The notes under the pieces were generated by a model. It did no database searches. It was given only the letters and a program-made list of their open reading frames with translations, and had not been told where the DNA came from. From Cellvibrionales bacterium UBA4495 (lineage in GTDB: Bacteria > Pseudomonadota > Gammaproteobacteria > Pseudomonadales > Porticoccaceae): DNA of 25,983 bases. Both the position numbers and the translations under genes were made by a program. Where the stretch lies: the NCBI GenBank assembly GCA_002388905.1, contig DGNJ01000033.1:963-26945 (forward strand), read 5' to 3'. Below are positions 6,931-15,722 of this stretch, piece after piece. Each line of letters begins with the position of its first letter. Position 1 is the first letter of the stretch.

Positions 6931-8165
6931 GGGCACCGGGCTTCGCGGTTCTTTTTCAATTCGGCGATGCGCGCCTGGCGAAGACGGTCCAGGGCCCTGC
7001 CGATGGCTTCCCCCTGGAGCCCGTCCTCGACAAGGGGTTTCGGCGAAATGGCGCGGACATCTTCGAAAACCTCCCGCAGCCATCGGCCCTGGGGATAGGC
7101 ACTTTCCTCGAAGCCCTGCCGTCCCCGGGCATCCGCCTCGACGGCGAGCAGCATCTGTTCAAAACGGTCCGGCTTGCGGAATGCATCCGCGGCCTTGAGC
7201 ACACGCAGTACGGTCGCGGGCCTCAACTCGAAAATCTTGTGGCAGAGCAGGTGGAGGCGGGTGACGGCCAGTGCCAGTTCCCGGTAGTCGTTGGGTATCC
7301 GGTAGCGGTCGCAGAGAGCCTCCACCAGCGGAATACCGCGCTCTTCGTGGCCGATATGCCGGGGCAGGATGTCAGGGGAGGTGGTGCCTTTGCCCAGGTC
7401 GTGGACCAGCGCCGCGAAACGGACCCGGGTGTCGTCACTGAGGCGTGCCGCCTGCTCGAGTACCATCAGCGTATGGACGCCGGTGTCGATTTCCGGATGG
7501 AAATCGGCCCGCTGCTCGACGCCGAACAGGCGGTCGATCTCCGGAAACAGAACCGCCAGGGCGCCGCATTCCCTGAGCACCTGGATATAGATATGGGGGG
7601 AGGACTCCGACAGGGCTTTGCGGGTTTCCAGCCAGACCCGTTCCGCGGTCAGGTGTCGCAGTTCGTCGCTGTCGGCGAGTTGCCGCATCATTGCCAGGGT
7701 TTCCCCGGCGACGGTGAAGCCCAGGTGGTGGTAACGGGCTGCAAAGCGCGCCACGCGCAATACCCGCAGGGGGTCCTCCGCGAAAGCGTCGGAAACGTGG
7801 CGCAGCACCCGGTTCTCCAGGTCATTACGGCCGCCATAGGGGTCGATCAGGTTATCCCGTTCGTCCATGGCCATGGCATTGATGGTCAGGTCCCGGCGGG
7901 CCAGGTCCTGTTCCAGCGTGATTTCCGGGCCGGCAAAAAACCGGAAGCCCTTGTAACCCTTGCCGGACTTGCGTTCGGTGCGGGCCAGGGCGTATTCCTC
8001 TTTGCTGTGCGGGTGGAGGAAAACGGGAAAATCCTTTCCCACGGGTTTGTAGCCGGCTGCTTCCATTTCTTTCGGGGTGGCGCCCACCACCACCCAGTCC
8101 CGTTCGGAATAGGGGTAACCGAGCAATTTGTCGCGCACCGCGCCGCCGACCAGGTAGGTTTCCAT
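6927..8165 (-). CDS. cca: multifunctional CCA tRNA nucleotidyltransferase
   Basis: Adds or repairs the 3' CCA end of tRNA. The protein is 412 residues, the same length as the E. coli enzyme. It has LVGGAVRD (5-12), the metal-binding carboxylates E21 and D23 in ERDWVVVG, the [10 protein letters not shown] motif, [15 protein letters not shown], and the nucleotide-selecting [11 protein letters not shown] segment. A C-terminal HD phosphohydrolase domain ([10 protein letters not shown] ... LVHDLGKG) is present, as in the gammaproteobacterial form with phosphatase and phosphodiesterase activity. The ATG at 8165 starts the conserved motif. No ribosome-binding sequence is visible and a TATGAT box lies close upstream. 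The end overlaps the pteridine reductase start by 4 bases. Confidence 0.97.
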   Translation of the reverse strand: METYLVGGAVRDKLLGYPYSERDWVVVGATPKEMEAAGYKPVGKDFPVFLHPHSKEEYALARTERKSGKGYKGFRFFAGPEITLEQDLARRDLTINAMAMDERDNLIDPYGGRNDLENRVLRHVSDAFAEDPLRVLRVARFAARYHHLGFTVAGETLAMMRQLADSDELRHLTAERVWLETRKALSESSPHIYIQVLRECGALAVLFPEIDRLFGVEQRADFHPEIDTGVHTLMVLEQAARLSDDTRVRFAALVHDLGKGTTSPDILPRHIGHEERGIPLVEALCDRYRIPNDYRELALAVTRLHLLCHKIFELRPATVLRVLKAADAFRKPDRFEQMLLAVEADARGRQGFEESAYPQGRWLREVFEDVRAISPKPLVEDGLQGEAIGRALDRLRQARIAELKKNREARCP

Positions 8166-8293
8166 AGGCGGCCAATCATAACAACGATACCGGTGAAAAG
8201 CAGTTGCCGGGTGGCCTCGTACCGGCGGGCTACCCAAAGCACGCCATATCCTTTACATTCGTGAGCACGGACAGGCCATGGAAGTGGAGCCCA

Positions 8294-9265
8294 ATGCTAC
8301 AGATCGCACTGCTGGATTCGAACGGCGCCCTTCGACGAGGGGGAGCGGAATTGCTGGAGGAGTGGCATCGGGAGCCTGCCAGCTTTCTCTGGGTCGATCT
8401 GTACCGGGAAGACGCCGACCAGGAGGAGCGCCTGATGCGCTCCCTGGGCCTTCATCCCCTGGCCATCAAGGACGCCCAGCGGGAGCGCCACCCTCCCAAG
8501 CTGGAGGTTTTCGACGACCACCTTTTTATCCTCCTGCGGGGACTGGATGCGGAGACCGAGGGCCTTGATTTCGGCACCGTGCAGATCGCCCTGTTCGCGG
8601 GGCCGCGCTTTCTCCTGACCCGCCATGACAAAAAGTCGGTAAGTATCAACCACTGGTGGACCTCCCCGGAGCTGACCGCCTCGCTGAAGCAGGGCGGCAT
8701 CCGGCTGGCCCTGGAAATTTCCACTACCGCGGCGCGCCGCTATCTGGATTTGATGCTGGAGTTCGAGCCGCACCTGGCGGATCTGGAGGACCAGCTCCAG
8801 GAAAGCCCCGACGATAAGGCCATGCTCGAGCTTACCTATTATCGGACCCGGTTGCGCAAGCTCAAGCGCATCTTCAATTACCACACCCGGGTTTTCGATA
8901 CCCTGCGCGGCGTGAAGACCGATTTTTTCAACGCCGGCGGCAAGGAGGCCCGGCACGTGGTACTCGATGTCTACGAAAAGTACGAGCGCCTGCAGTCGCT
9001 CTGCACCATGCACTACGAACTGGCGGGCGATCTGGTGGAGGGCTATATCTCCCTCACCAACCACCAGCTCAACAACACCATGCGGGTGCTGACGGTACTG
9101 ACGGCAATCTTCGTGCCCCTGACGTTTATCGCGGGTATATATGGCATGAATTTCGAATACATGCCTGAACTGGGCTGGCGCTGGGGCTATTTCAGCCTGC
9201 TCGCCATCATGGCCGTGGTGATGGTGGTCCTGGTTGGCGTTTTCCGCCGTATTCGATGGCTCTGA
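8294..9265 (+). CDS. CorA-family divalent metal ion transporter
   Basis: A 323-residue inner-membrane channel of the CorA/ZntB family, which carries Mg2+ or other divalent metals as a pentamer. The large cytoplasmic N-terminal domain (about 1-250) contains WVDLYREDADQEERLMRSLGLHPLAIKDA and the long stalk helix. Two membrane helices lie at about 264-282 and 298-316, joined by the signature YGMN (283-286) and the short FEYMPELG loop typical of CorA. The ATG at 8294 follows a GTGGAG sequence; the frame remains open upstream with GTG and TTG codons but without homology. It is divergent from cca and 35 bases before the MscS gene. The metal cannot be told from sequence. Confidence 0.93.
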   Translation: MLQIALLDSNGALRRGGAELLEEWHREPASFLWVDLYREDADQEERLMRSLGLHPLAIKDAQRERHPPKLEVFDDHLFILLRGLDAETEGLDFGTVQIALFAGPRFLLTRHDKKSVSINHWWTSPELTASLKQGGIRLALEISTTAARRYLDLMLEFEPHLADLEDQLQESPDDKAMLELTYYRTRLRKLKRIFNYHTRVFDTLRGVKTDFFNAGGKEARHVVLDVYEKYERLQSLCTMHYELAGDLVEGYISLTNHQLNNTMRVLTVLTAIFVPLTFIAGIYGMNFEYMPELGWRWGYFSLLAIMAVVMVVLVGVFRRIRWL

Positions 9266-9300
9266 GGGGATTGGCGATATGACAGGGGCGGGCGCATCTA

Positions 9301-10179
9301 ATGGATAAAGTCGTCGGCTGGCTCGAATACCAGCTGTTCAGCATTGGCAGCTATACGCTTAATACCTATCAGCTGGTGTCGGCGCTGCTGGTGCTGGTCG
9401 CCGCCATGATTATCAATAAGCTCGCGGCCCGGGCCCTGGCCAGGGCCGCCCGGTACCGCAAGGGCATGGCGGAAAGCCAGGTCTATACCATGACCCGGCT
9501 GCTCGGTTACACCATTTTCACCATAGCGATACTGCTGACCCTGTCCATGCTCGGTATCACCTTCGATCGCATTGCCCTGGTGGCCGGGGCACTCAGTGTG
9601 GGTATCGGCTTCGGTCTTCAGAATATTGTCAGCAATTTTATTTCCGGGATCATTATCCTTTTTGAAAAGACACTGCGGGTCGGCGATTTCGTCGAGCTGG
9701 AAAACGGCCTGCTGGGAGAAGTGCGGGAAATCAATATTCGCAGCACCTGGATCCGCACCCTGGGCAATGAGGATATCCTGGTACCCAACTCCCAATTTAT
9801 CAGCAGCCAGGTCAACAACTGGACCCTGTCGGATGAATACCGGCGCTTCGGCATTGAGTTCGGGGTCGCCTACGGTTCCGATCCCCACCAGGTCATCGAG
9901 GCAGTGGAGGCTGCCGCCAGGGAGCACGAGGTCGCCATCAAGGCGCCCGACAAAATGCCGGGCGTGATCATGACCGGTTTCGGCGACAGCAGCCTGGATT
10001 TTAAACTGGTGATCTGGGTGGAGGGCCAGATGGTGCGAAAACCGGGATTGGTGTACTCCCAGTTCCTGTTGATGATTCACGATGTACTCAAGGCCGAGGG
10101 CGTGGAAATTCCCTTCCCGCAGCGGGATATCCATATCCGTTCGGGGCTGGAACCGGTTTCGGCCCGGCCTGCGGAGTAA
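9301..10179 (+). CDS. MscS-family small-conductance mechanosensitive channel
   Basis: A 292-residue MscS-type channel, which opens under membrane tension to release solutes. Membrane helices lie at about 22-40 and 65-86. The pore-lining TM3 (about 89-122) has the signature GALSVGIGFGLQNIVSNFISGIIILFE, in which small residues pack against each other. The following beta domain contains LRVGDFVELENGLLGEVREINIRSTWIRT and VPNSQF, and the C-terminal alpha/beta cage contains VAYGSDP and FPQRDIHI. The size is close to E. coli MscS (286). No strong ribosome-binding site precedes the ATG. It follows the CorA-type gene by 35 bases, so the two may share a transcript. Confidence 0.95.
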   Translation: MDKVVGWLEYQLFSIGSYTLNTYQLVSALLVLVAAMIINKLAARALARAARYRKGMAESQVYTMTRLLGYTIFTIAILLTLSMLGITFDRIALVAGALSVGIGFGLQNIVSNFISGIIILFEKTLRVGDFVELENGLLGEVREINIRSTWIRTLGNEDILVPNSQFISSQVNNWTLSDEYRRFGIEFGVAYGSDPHQVIEAVEAAAREHEVAIKAPDKMPGVIMTGFGDSSLDFKLVIWVEGQMVRKPGLVYSQFLLMIHDVLKAEGVEIPFPQRDIHIRSGLEPVSARPAE

Positions 10180-10237
10180 CGTCCTGGTCCGGGACCGGTT
10201 CCCCGGTGCCGGCAGGCCACAAAAACGGAGGATGCGT

Positions 10238-11221
10238 ATGCGCGCCATGGTGCTCGAGCAACAGCGCCGGTCTCTGGTATTGAAAGACCTGCCGATGCCC
10301 GAGGCGGGCCCGGGGCAGGTTCGCATCAAGGTCGGTGCCTGCGGCATCTGCCGCACCGACCTGCACGTGGTTGACGGTGATCTCACCGAGCCTCGACTGC
10401 CCCTGGTACCCGGGCACCAGATTGTCGGGACAGTGGATGCCGTCGGCGAGGGCGTGAACGGTTTTACGGCCGGGGACAGGATCGGCGTGCCCTGGCTGGG
10501 GGGTAGTTGCGGCCACTGCTGGTTCTGTCGGCATGACAAAGAAAACCTTTGTGAAGCGGCTGTCTATACGGGCTACCAGATCAACGGCGGGTTTGCCGAC
10601 TATGCGGTGGCCGACGCGCGTTACTGTTTTCCCGTGCCCGAGAGCTATTCGGACGAGCAGGCCGCGCCACTGCTGTGTGCCGGGCTGATCGGTTACCGTG
10701 CCTACCGGCTGGTGGCTGATCGCGATTGTATTGGCCTCTACGGATTCGGCGCCGCCGCCCATATTCTGGTGCAGGTGGCCCGCCACCAGGGCAAAACCCT
10801 CTATGCGTTTACCCGAGAGGGTGACCGCGAGGCCCAACAATTTGCCCTGAAGCTGGGTGCCGAGTGGGCGGGCGGGTCCAGCGAGAGGCCGCCGACAGCA
10901 ATGGATGGCGCCATTATTTTCGCCCCGGTGGGAGAGCTTGTGCCCGCGGCGCTGGCGGCGGTGCGTCGGGGAGGGCGGGTGGTCTGTGCCGGCATCCATA
11001 TGAGCGATATTCCCGGTTTTCCCTATTCCTTGCTCTGGGGCGAGCGGGAACTCTGCTCAGTGGCCAACCTGACCCGGCGCGACGGTGAGGAGTTCCTGCC
11101 CCTGGCCGCGCGCATTCCGGTGACCACTGAGGTCCATACTTATTCCCTGGAAGATGCCAACCGCGCCCTGGACGACCTCCGCCAGGGCCGGTTTACCGGG
11201 GCCGGTGTCGTCGTTCCCTGA
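10238..11221 (+). CDS. zinc-dependent alcohol dehydrogenase
   Basis: A 327-residue medium-chain zinc alcohol dehydrogenase. Likely catalytic zinc ligands are C38 in GICRTDLH, H60 in PGHQIVG and C147 in LLCAGL. The structural zinc site is complete, with C91, C94, C97 and C105. A nucleotide-binding fold follows (GLYGFGAAAHILVQVA). The GHQ motif, where most relatives have GHE, and the CAGLIGYRA segment place it in a family of bacterial alcohol dehydrogenases with broad aldehyde/alcohol substrates. Three ATGs lie close together; the one at 10238 is chosen because CGGAGG is six bases upstream. It lies 58 bases after mscS and converges with a dienelactone-hydrolase-like gene. The physiological substrate is unknown. 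Confidence 0.92.
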   Translation: MRAMVLEQQRRSLVLKDLPMPEAGPGQVRIKVGACGICRTDLHVVDGDLTEPRLPLVPGHQIVGTVDAVGEGVNGFTAGDRIGVPWLGGSCGHCWFCRHDKENLCEAAVYTGYQINGGFADYAVADARYCFPVPESYSDEQAAPLLCAGLIGYRAYRLVADRDCIGLYGFGAAAHILVQVARHQGKTLYAFTREGDREAQQFALKLGAEWAGGSSERPPTAMDGAIIFAPVGELVPAALAAVRRGGRVVCAGIHMSDIPGFPYSLLWGERELCSVANLTRRDGEEFLPLAARIPVTTEVHTYSLEDANRALDDLRQGRFTGAGVVVP

Positions 11222-11240
11222 TCCGGCCCCATGGAAAACG

Positions 11241-11957
11241 TTAGAATATTTCCTCGAGGAAATTGAGTAGGCTGGTCCAGGAGCGGCGATCGGCGGCGGC
11301 GTCGTATTTGGCCCCCAACTCCGGGTCGTTGGCTTCCGGGTTGGTGAAGGAGTGAAGGGTATTGCCGTAGGCATGGACCTGCCAGTCGGCGCCCGCGCCG
11401 GTCATCTCATTGGCGAAATCCAGGAGGCTCTGGGGCGGCACCATGGGGTCATCGTAACCGTGCAGCGCTAGGATCCTTGCCTTGATGGGGGTGTCGGCGG
11501 TGTTGCCCGGCGGCGTCAACAGCCCGTGAAAGCTGATCGCGCCCCGGATATCGGCGCCGGTTCGGGCAAGATCGAGTACGCACAGGCCGCCGAAACAGAA
11601 ACCCATGGCAGCGAGATTGTCATCGTCCACCTCCGGTTGCTGGCGCAGGGCGCTCAATGCCAGTGTCATGCGTTTCTGAAGCTTTTCCCGATCATCCAGG
11701 AACGGTTGCATCAGGGCGCTGTTTTCCTCGAAGGTATCGCCGCCCCTTCCTTCACCGTACATGTCCATGGCAAAACCCACGTAGCCCTGCTGGGCCAGCA
11801 GTCGCGCTTTTTCGCACTCGAAATCGCTGCGGCCGCCAAAGGCGTGAGCGATTAGAACGCCCGGTCTCGGCTGGTCTAAGCTGTTGTCCAGGGCCAGGTA
11901 GCCCTCCAGGTGGGTGTCGCCGTCGGTGTAATCGATAAGACGAGTCTGAATTGCCAT
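11241..11957 (-). CDS. dienelactone hydrolase family protein
   Basis: A 238-residue alpha/beta hydrolase of the dienelactone hydrolase family. The catalytic triad is visible as C121 in the nucleophile elbow GFCFGG, D170 in HGYDDPMVP, and H202 in NTLHSFTNP. An N-terminal IAHAFGGRSDFECEKARLLAQQGYVGFAMDMYGEG segment forms the oxyanion region. Members cleave ester or lactone bonds, but many have unknown substrates and there are no neighbouring aromatic-degradation genes here. The ATG at 11957 has AAGGA seven bases upstream. It ends 19 bases from the convergent alcohol dehydrogenase, with no terminator visible between them. Confidence 0.92.
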   Translation of the reverse strand: MAIQTRLIDYTDGDTHLEGYLALDNSLDQPRPGVLIAHAFGGRSDFECEKARLLAQQGYVGFAMDMYGEGRGGDTFEENSALMQPFLDDREKLQKRMTLALSALRQQPEVDDDNLAAMGFCFGGLCVLDLARTGADIRGAISFHGLLTPPGNTADTPIKARILALHGYDDPMVPPQSLLDFANEMTGAGADWQVHAYGNTLHSFTNPEANDPELGAKYDAAADRRSWTSLLNFLEEIF

Positions 11958-12249
11958 GGCAGAGTCCTTTTTGCAAGCAGGAAGCGGGAATGAAATCCGA
12001 GTCTAGTTCAGTTCCGCACGTCGGCAAAGCATCATGGATATGCCGGCGCCGACCATAAAGTGCGAAGCCTGGGTTCCGCCTAATCCGGGGCGAGGAGACA
12101 ACCGGCCAAAACGGAGCGGCTGCCGTTATCAGTGGTCCGGGAATAGGGGGCGCGAACCCTGATCCAGGCGACAGGCAGTTGGGGTAGGCCGGCTATGGGG
12201 CGGTGTCAGAGCCGCCGCGCGCAGGTCGTTTTTATCGTACGAAATTTCA

Positions 12250-12277
12250 TTGACTTTTATCCGACAGGGATTATATT
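12250..12277 (+). promoter_or_regulatory. sigma-70 promoter of the cold-shock gene
   Basis: TTGACT (12250-12255) and TATATT (12272-12277) are separated by 16 bases, in an AT-rich stretch. Transcription would begin near 12284, leaving a leader of about 160 bases, close to the long leader of E. coli cspA. Confidence 0.75.
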
Positions 12278-12283
12278 GAGAGT

Positions 12284-12446
12284 CAGCATGGAATACAGCC
12301 TGCTTTATGTACACTGATCGAAGTTTCTCGGGTAGTACCTCGTCACGTCGTCATTGAGTCATCCCTGCAATTCCTGCTAGGCGCCCGCAAGGGCATATTA
12401 TGTTAGAAGCCCCAGACGGGGTATTTTGGTTACAAAAGGTTAAGTT
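12284..12446 (+). promoter_or_regulatory. long structured 5' leader of the cold-shock mRNA
   Basis: About 163 bases. It holds a GCCC-GCAA-GGGC hairpin with a GNRA tetraloop (12383-12394). Just before the ribosome-binding site it also holds a short CCCC-AGAC-GGGG hairpin followed by TATTTT (about 12410-12427). Bases 12413-12427 are also complementary to the downstream terminator (14 of 15). Cold-regulated leaders in this family change fold with temperature; whether this one does is inference. Confidence 0.5.
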
Positions 12447-12656
12447 ATGTCTACTACTACAGGCACCGTGAAGTGGTTCAATGCTGACAAAGGCTTCGGT
12501 TTCATTCAGCAGGACGACGGTCCGGACGTGTTTGTCCACTTTCGCGCCATTATTGCCGACGGATTCAAGAAGCTCGACGAAGGTCAGCGCGTTGAGTTCC
12601 GTGTTACCCAGGGTCAAAAAGGTCCCCAGGCTGAAGAGGTTCGCGTCGTTTCCTGA
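12447..12656 (+). CDS. cold-shock protein (CspA family)
   Basis: A 69-residue single cold-shock domain, the full family length. These proteins bind single-stranded RNA or DNA and loosen mRNA structure. RNP1 is KGFGFI (15-20) and RNP2 is VFVHF (28-32). [11 protein letters not shown] at the start and the [10 protein letters not shown] end are standard. AAAAGG lies seven bases before the ATG. The gene stands alone with its own promoter, a leader of about 160 bases and an intrinsic terminator, the layout of a separately controlled csp gene. Whether it is cold induced cannot be told, since many genomes hold several paralogues. Confidence 0.97.
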   Translation: MSTTTGTVKWFNADKGFGFIQQDDGPDVFVHFRAIIADGFKKLDEGQRVEFRVTQGQKGPQAEEVRVVS

Positions 12657-12683
12657 TCGGGAGATAGCCGCAACAGCCTGATT

Positions 12684-12721
12684 AAAAAACCCCGTCTGCC
12701 GCTTGCAGCCGGGGTTTTTTT
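12684..12721 (+). terminator. intrinsic terminator of the cold-shock gene
   Basis: A stem of AAAAAACCCCG with CGGGGTTTTTT, with an inner CTGC/GCAG helix, ends in a run of seven Ts. The A-rich left arm means it could also stop transcripts of the convergent aspartoacylase-like gene on the other strand. Confidence 0.9.
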
Positions 12722-12779
12722 AAATTTATAGCAGCCGTGATGGAGACGGGGTAAAGGCCCTGGTTGTGGGCAGGTTCGC

Positions 12780-14081
12780 CTATTCGCCGTCGCTTTCCAT
12801 ATCGGACAGAACGGTTATGCTCGCCTGGCGATCTTCGGTATTTTCCACGCCCAGGGTCTCGAGCTCCGGTTTTTCCAGTGTTTCTTCCGTGGCTTCTATG
12901 CCGATGTGGTAGGCCGCATAGCCGGGCATTACCACCTGGTTGAGGGCCATTCCTATTACCTGGCCATCGTAGGGTGATTTGACCGGGTGTTCCATATTGG
13001 TGATGGGATTGACCACCTTGCCCAGCAGTTCACCTGTTCTGACCTTTTCCCCGATCGCGATATCGCTGATTAACAGTCCGCCCTGCTCGCTGCGCACCCA
13101 CCTTGAGTTCAGGTAGACAGGCTTGTCGCTACTCCACAGTAACGGTCGCCTGTAGAGGCCCAGGTTGGTCATCAGGGCGCGGATACGTTCTACCCCGTCT
13201 TCAACCACATCCTCCTGGATGCGCATGGGTTCGCCGGCCTCGATGGTGACGGAGGGTATGCCCGCCTCCACGGCTGCCCGGCGCAGTGTGCCCTCGGCAC
13301 CGTCGCTGTGCAGGACCACCATGCCGCCAAAACCATGGACGAGCTGGATCACCCGCGTGTCGTTCATGTCGGCCCGCAGTTGAGGAATATTGGTGCGATG
13401 GAAAGAGCCGGTGTGGATGTCGACCAGGGCATCGCAATTGCGCACCACGTCGTTGAAAAAGGCGTAGGCGATGCGGGATGCCGAACTGCCTTTGGGGTGG
13501 CCGGGAAAATAGCGGTTGAGGTCTCGGCGGTCCGGCAGATAGCGGGAACTGCGCCGGAATCCGAGCTGGTTGACGATGGGAACTCCCACCAACACCCCGG
13601 ACATTTTTTCAGGTTCCAGTTCGAAGAAAACCCGCCGGATCATCTCGATACCGTTGATCTCGTCGCCATGCACGGCTCCGGTCAGGCACAGGGTGGGCCC
13701 GGCCTTGGTGCCATTCATGACCAGCACCGGGGTGGGCGCGGCAATACTTTCAAAGGTGTCCTGGGGCTCCCAGGTCAGGCGCGCGGTGGTGCCGGGAGAC
13801 ACGGTCCTGCCCAGCAGGGTAATCGCACCGTAGGGGGGCATGGCTTCGGATTCGCCATTATCGAGATTTTTGCCCAGATTTTTCGCGTTAAAGCCGAGAT
13901 CCGGCTTAATATCGGGCAGCAGCGGTGCGACGGGCATCGAGGTGTAACCCTCGTCGTCCCGGCTTTCGCTGGCGGTACCCGACGCCGAATGGCAGGCCAG
14001 GGCTATCGTCGCGGCAAGGGCCAGGGCTCTGGTCGCCGCGCCTTTATCAATTCGTACTAAAGTGCCCATAGCATCACGCAT
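12780..14081 (-). CDS. exported succinylglutamate desuccinylase/aspartoacylase-family protein
   Basis: A 433-residue zinc carboxypeptidase-fold protein of the AstE/AspA family. Zinc ligands are visible as H138 and E141 in GAVHGDEINGIE and H223 in VDIHTG; the likely catalytic glutamate is E281 in VTIEAGEP. DLNRYFPG (187-194) is the substrate-binding segment. The last 100 residues (including VRTGELLGKVVNPITN and SPYDGQVIGM) form a biotinyl-like beta domain common in the family. From the ATG at 14081 the N-terminus has a basic stretch and a hydrophobic run (ATRALALAATIALACHSASG), so it is probably exported. The C at 30 lacks a canonical lipobox. The start is uncertain (GAGG ten bases upstream; ATG 14069 possible). 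It is divergent from an MFS exporter. Substrate unknown. Confidence 0.85.
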   Translation of the reverse strand: MRDAMGTLVRIDKGAATRALALAATIALACHSASGTASESRDDEGYTSMPVAPLLPDIKPDLGFNAKNLGKNLDNGESEAMPPYGAITLLGRTVSPGTTARLTWEPQDTFESIAAPTPVLVMNGTKAGPTLCLTGAVHGDEINGIEMIRRVFFELEPEKMSGVLVGVPIVNQLGFRRSSRYLPDRRDLNRYFPGHPKGSSASRIAYAFFNDVVRNCDALVDIHTGSFHRTNIPQLRADMNDTRVIQLVHGFGGMVVLHSDGAEGTLRRAAVEAGIPSVTIEAGEPMRIQEDVVEDGVERIRALMTNLGLYRRPLLWSSDKPVYLNSRWVRSEQGGLLISDIAIGEKVRTGELLGKVVNPITNMEHPVKSPYDGQVIGMALNQVVMPGYAAYHIGIEATEETLEKPELETLGVENTEDRQASITVLSDMESDGE

Positions 14082-14197
14082 TGGGAGAAGCCTCAACGGC
14101 TGTATTGTACGAGAAAAAACGCCCTGGGGCGATTGCGCCGTGTTAACGCGTGATCCAGTCGATACAATTGGCCTCCCTGATCCGTCCGGAGGCATGC

Positions 14198-15619
14198 TTG
14201 GACCCTGAACAAACCCGTAACTATTACCAGCAAAGCCGTGCCGCCCGCTGGACGGCGCTTGCCACCATTTCAGTCTGTTACATCCTGTCGGCCATGACGC
14301 TTTCATCCACTCACGTGGCCATACCGGCCATTGGCGAGGACCTGCACGCCAGTGCTTTGCTGTTGAGTTGGATTCCCACGGCCTACCTGCTCACCAATGT
14401 CGTACTGTTGCTGCCTTTTGGCAGGCTGGCGGATACCTATGGGCGGCGCAGGGTTTTTCTGCTGGGCGTGGTGCTGCTCACCCTGGGGACTCTGTTGGCC
14501 GGGCTGGCGCCCGCTATTGGTTGGCTGCTGGCCGCCCGGGTAGTGCAGGGGATTGGGGGTGCCATGTTGTTTGCCTGCGGCATGGCCATTGTTCTTTCCA
14601 CCTTTCCCGTGCATTTCCGGGGCACGGCCATCGGCATTATCAGCGGGTCCGCTTACCTGGGCTTGACCGGAGGGCCCCTGGTGGGCGGCTTTCTCACGGA
14701 ATTTGCGGGCTGGCGGAGTGTTTTCCTGGTCCAGGTGCCATTGGGCCTGGCGGTGACGGTGTTGATTGTCGCCAAGTTGAAAGGCGAGTGGCGAAGTACC
14801 GTTGTCCAGCCCTTCGACTGGCGCGGGAGTGCCGCCCTGGCCGTGTGGGCGCTGTCCCTCAGTATCGGCTTTTCCCTCGTGCCCGGTCTCCCCGGGTTGT
14901 CGCTGGTGGTTCTGGGCGTCCTGGTTCTTGCCTACTTTATTCGGCATCTGGCACGCGCTCCGCATCCCCTGGTGGATGTTCGCGCGGTGCGGGCCAACCG
15001 GGACTTTTTCCGGGCTATAACCAATGCCGCGCTCATGTATGCCAGTGCCTATCCCCTGGTTTTCCTGCTCAGCCTTTATCTCCAGTATATTCTGGGCAAA
15101 TCGCCGGCGCAGGCGGGCTCCATCATGTTTGTCCAGGCCATGGTCATGGCTTTCATGTCCCCCATTTCGGGCCGGCTCGCGGATCGGCACAATCCGCAAT
15201 CCATCGCCGCCGCGGGCAGCTTTTGCGTCGCCTGTGGTTTTGCCGTCCTGGCGGCCGCCGGTTTCAATACGCCTGCTCTCCATATTCTGGCCGGCCTGCT
15301 TTTGATCGGTGTGGGCATGGGGTTGTTTTCGACGCCGAACAACAGTGCCGGGTTGAGTGCGGTGTCCGCCAACCGGCTGGGTGAATCCTCGGCACTGATT
15401 AACCTGTCCCGCAATTTTGGCAATATCTGGAGTACGGTGCTGGTTTTGCTGTTTATTTCGCTTTTTCTCGGGGGCGAAAAAATCCAGCCTGCCCAGTATG
15501 GCACCCTGTTATGGGTAACCCGGTTGTTGTTTGGCCTTTCCTGCCTTTATGCGCTCTTCGCCTGCTGGCTGAACATTGGCAGCCGGCGGTCTGTTTCCTC
15601 CCCGGCCGGGGCGGAATGA
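14198..15619 (+). CDS. MFS drug-efflux-type transporter (DHA2/EmrB-QacA family)
   Basis: A major facilitator transporter of about 473 residues with roughly 14 predicted membrane helices, the layout of proton-driven drug exporters. Motif A is GRLADTYGRRRVFLLG between TM2 and TM3, and motif C-like GSAYLGLTGGPLVGG lies in TM5, which marks antiporters. A second motif-A-like SGRLADRHNPQ follows in the second half. A TTG at 14198 is chosen because GGAGG is five bases upstream; a GTG at 14150 in the same frame would add 16 residues but has no ribosome-binding site. It is divergent from the exported aspartoacylase-like gene, about 117 bases apart. Substrate cannot be predicted. Confidence 0.9.
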   Translation: MDPEQTRNYYQQSRAARWTALATISVCYILSAMTLSSTHVAIPAIGEDLHASALLLSWIPTAYLLTNVVLLLPFGRLADTYGRRRVFLLGVVLLTLGTLLAGLAPAIGWLLAARVVQGIGGAMLFACGMAIVLSTFPVHFRGTAIGIISGSAYLGLTGGPLVGGFLTEFAGWRSVFLVQVPLGLAVTVLIVAKLKGEWRSTVVQPFDWRGSAALAVWALSLSIGFSLVPGLPGLSLVVLGVLVLAYFIRHLARAPHPLVDVRAVRANRDFFRAITNAALMYASAYPLVFLLSLYLQYILGKSPAQAGSIMFVQAMVMAFMSPISGRLADRHNPQSIAAAGSFCVACGFAVLAAAGFNTPALHILAGLLLIGVGMGLFSTPNNSAGLSAVSANRLGESSALINLSRNFGNIWSTVLVLLFISLFLGGEKIQPAQYGTLLWVTRLLFGLSCLYALFACWLNIGSRRSVSSPAGAE

Positions 15620-15722
15620 GTACCGACCCGGCGACTCCCGCCAATTTGAACTAACCTTTCGGGAAACCGGCTAAAAAAGCGCGGTTGAGTAATAAGGTTT
15701 TCAGTCGAGAAGGGAGGGTTCC

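Larger units (their letters stand above)
11958..12446. other. 489-base intergenic region upstream of the cold-shock gene
   Basis: The left part (11958-12240) is upstream of the dienelactone hydrolase gene; I could not recognise a gene, RNA or repeat in it. The right part holds the cold-shock promoter (12250-12277) and its long leader. No protein of convincing composition is encoded on either strand. Confidence 0.6.

Noticed and set aside
8097..8105. Glu in place of the first catalytic Asp of Cca (E21-R-D23)
   Set aside because: Glu keeps the carboxylate, and I recall ERDWVVVG forms in other gammaproteobacteria, so it is probably normal variation.
10194..10207. ACCGG-TTCC-CCGGT hairpin between mscS and the alcohol dehydrogenase
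   Set aside because: No U tract follows, so it does not qualify as an intrinsic terminator.
15662..15689. ECF-sigma-like GGAAAC-N16-GTTGAG ahead of the two-helix membrane protein
   Set aside because: The match to known ECF consensus is loose and such short motifs occur often by chance.
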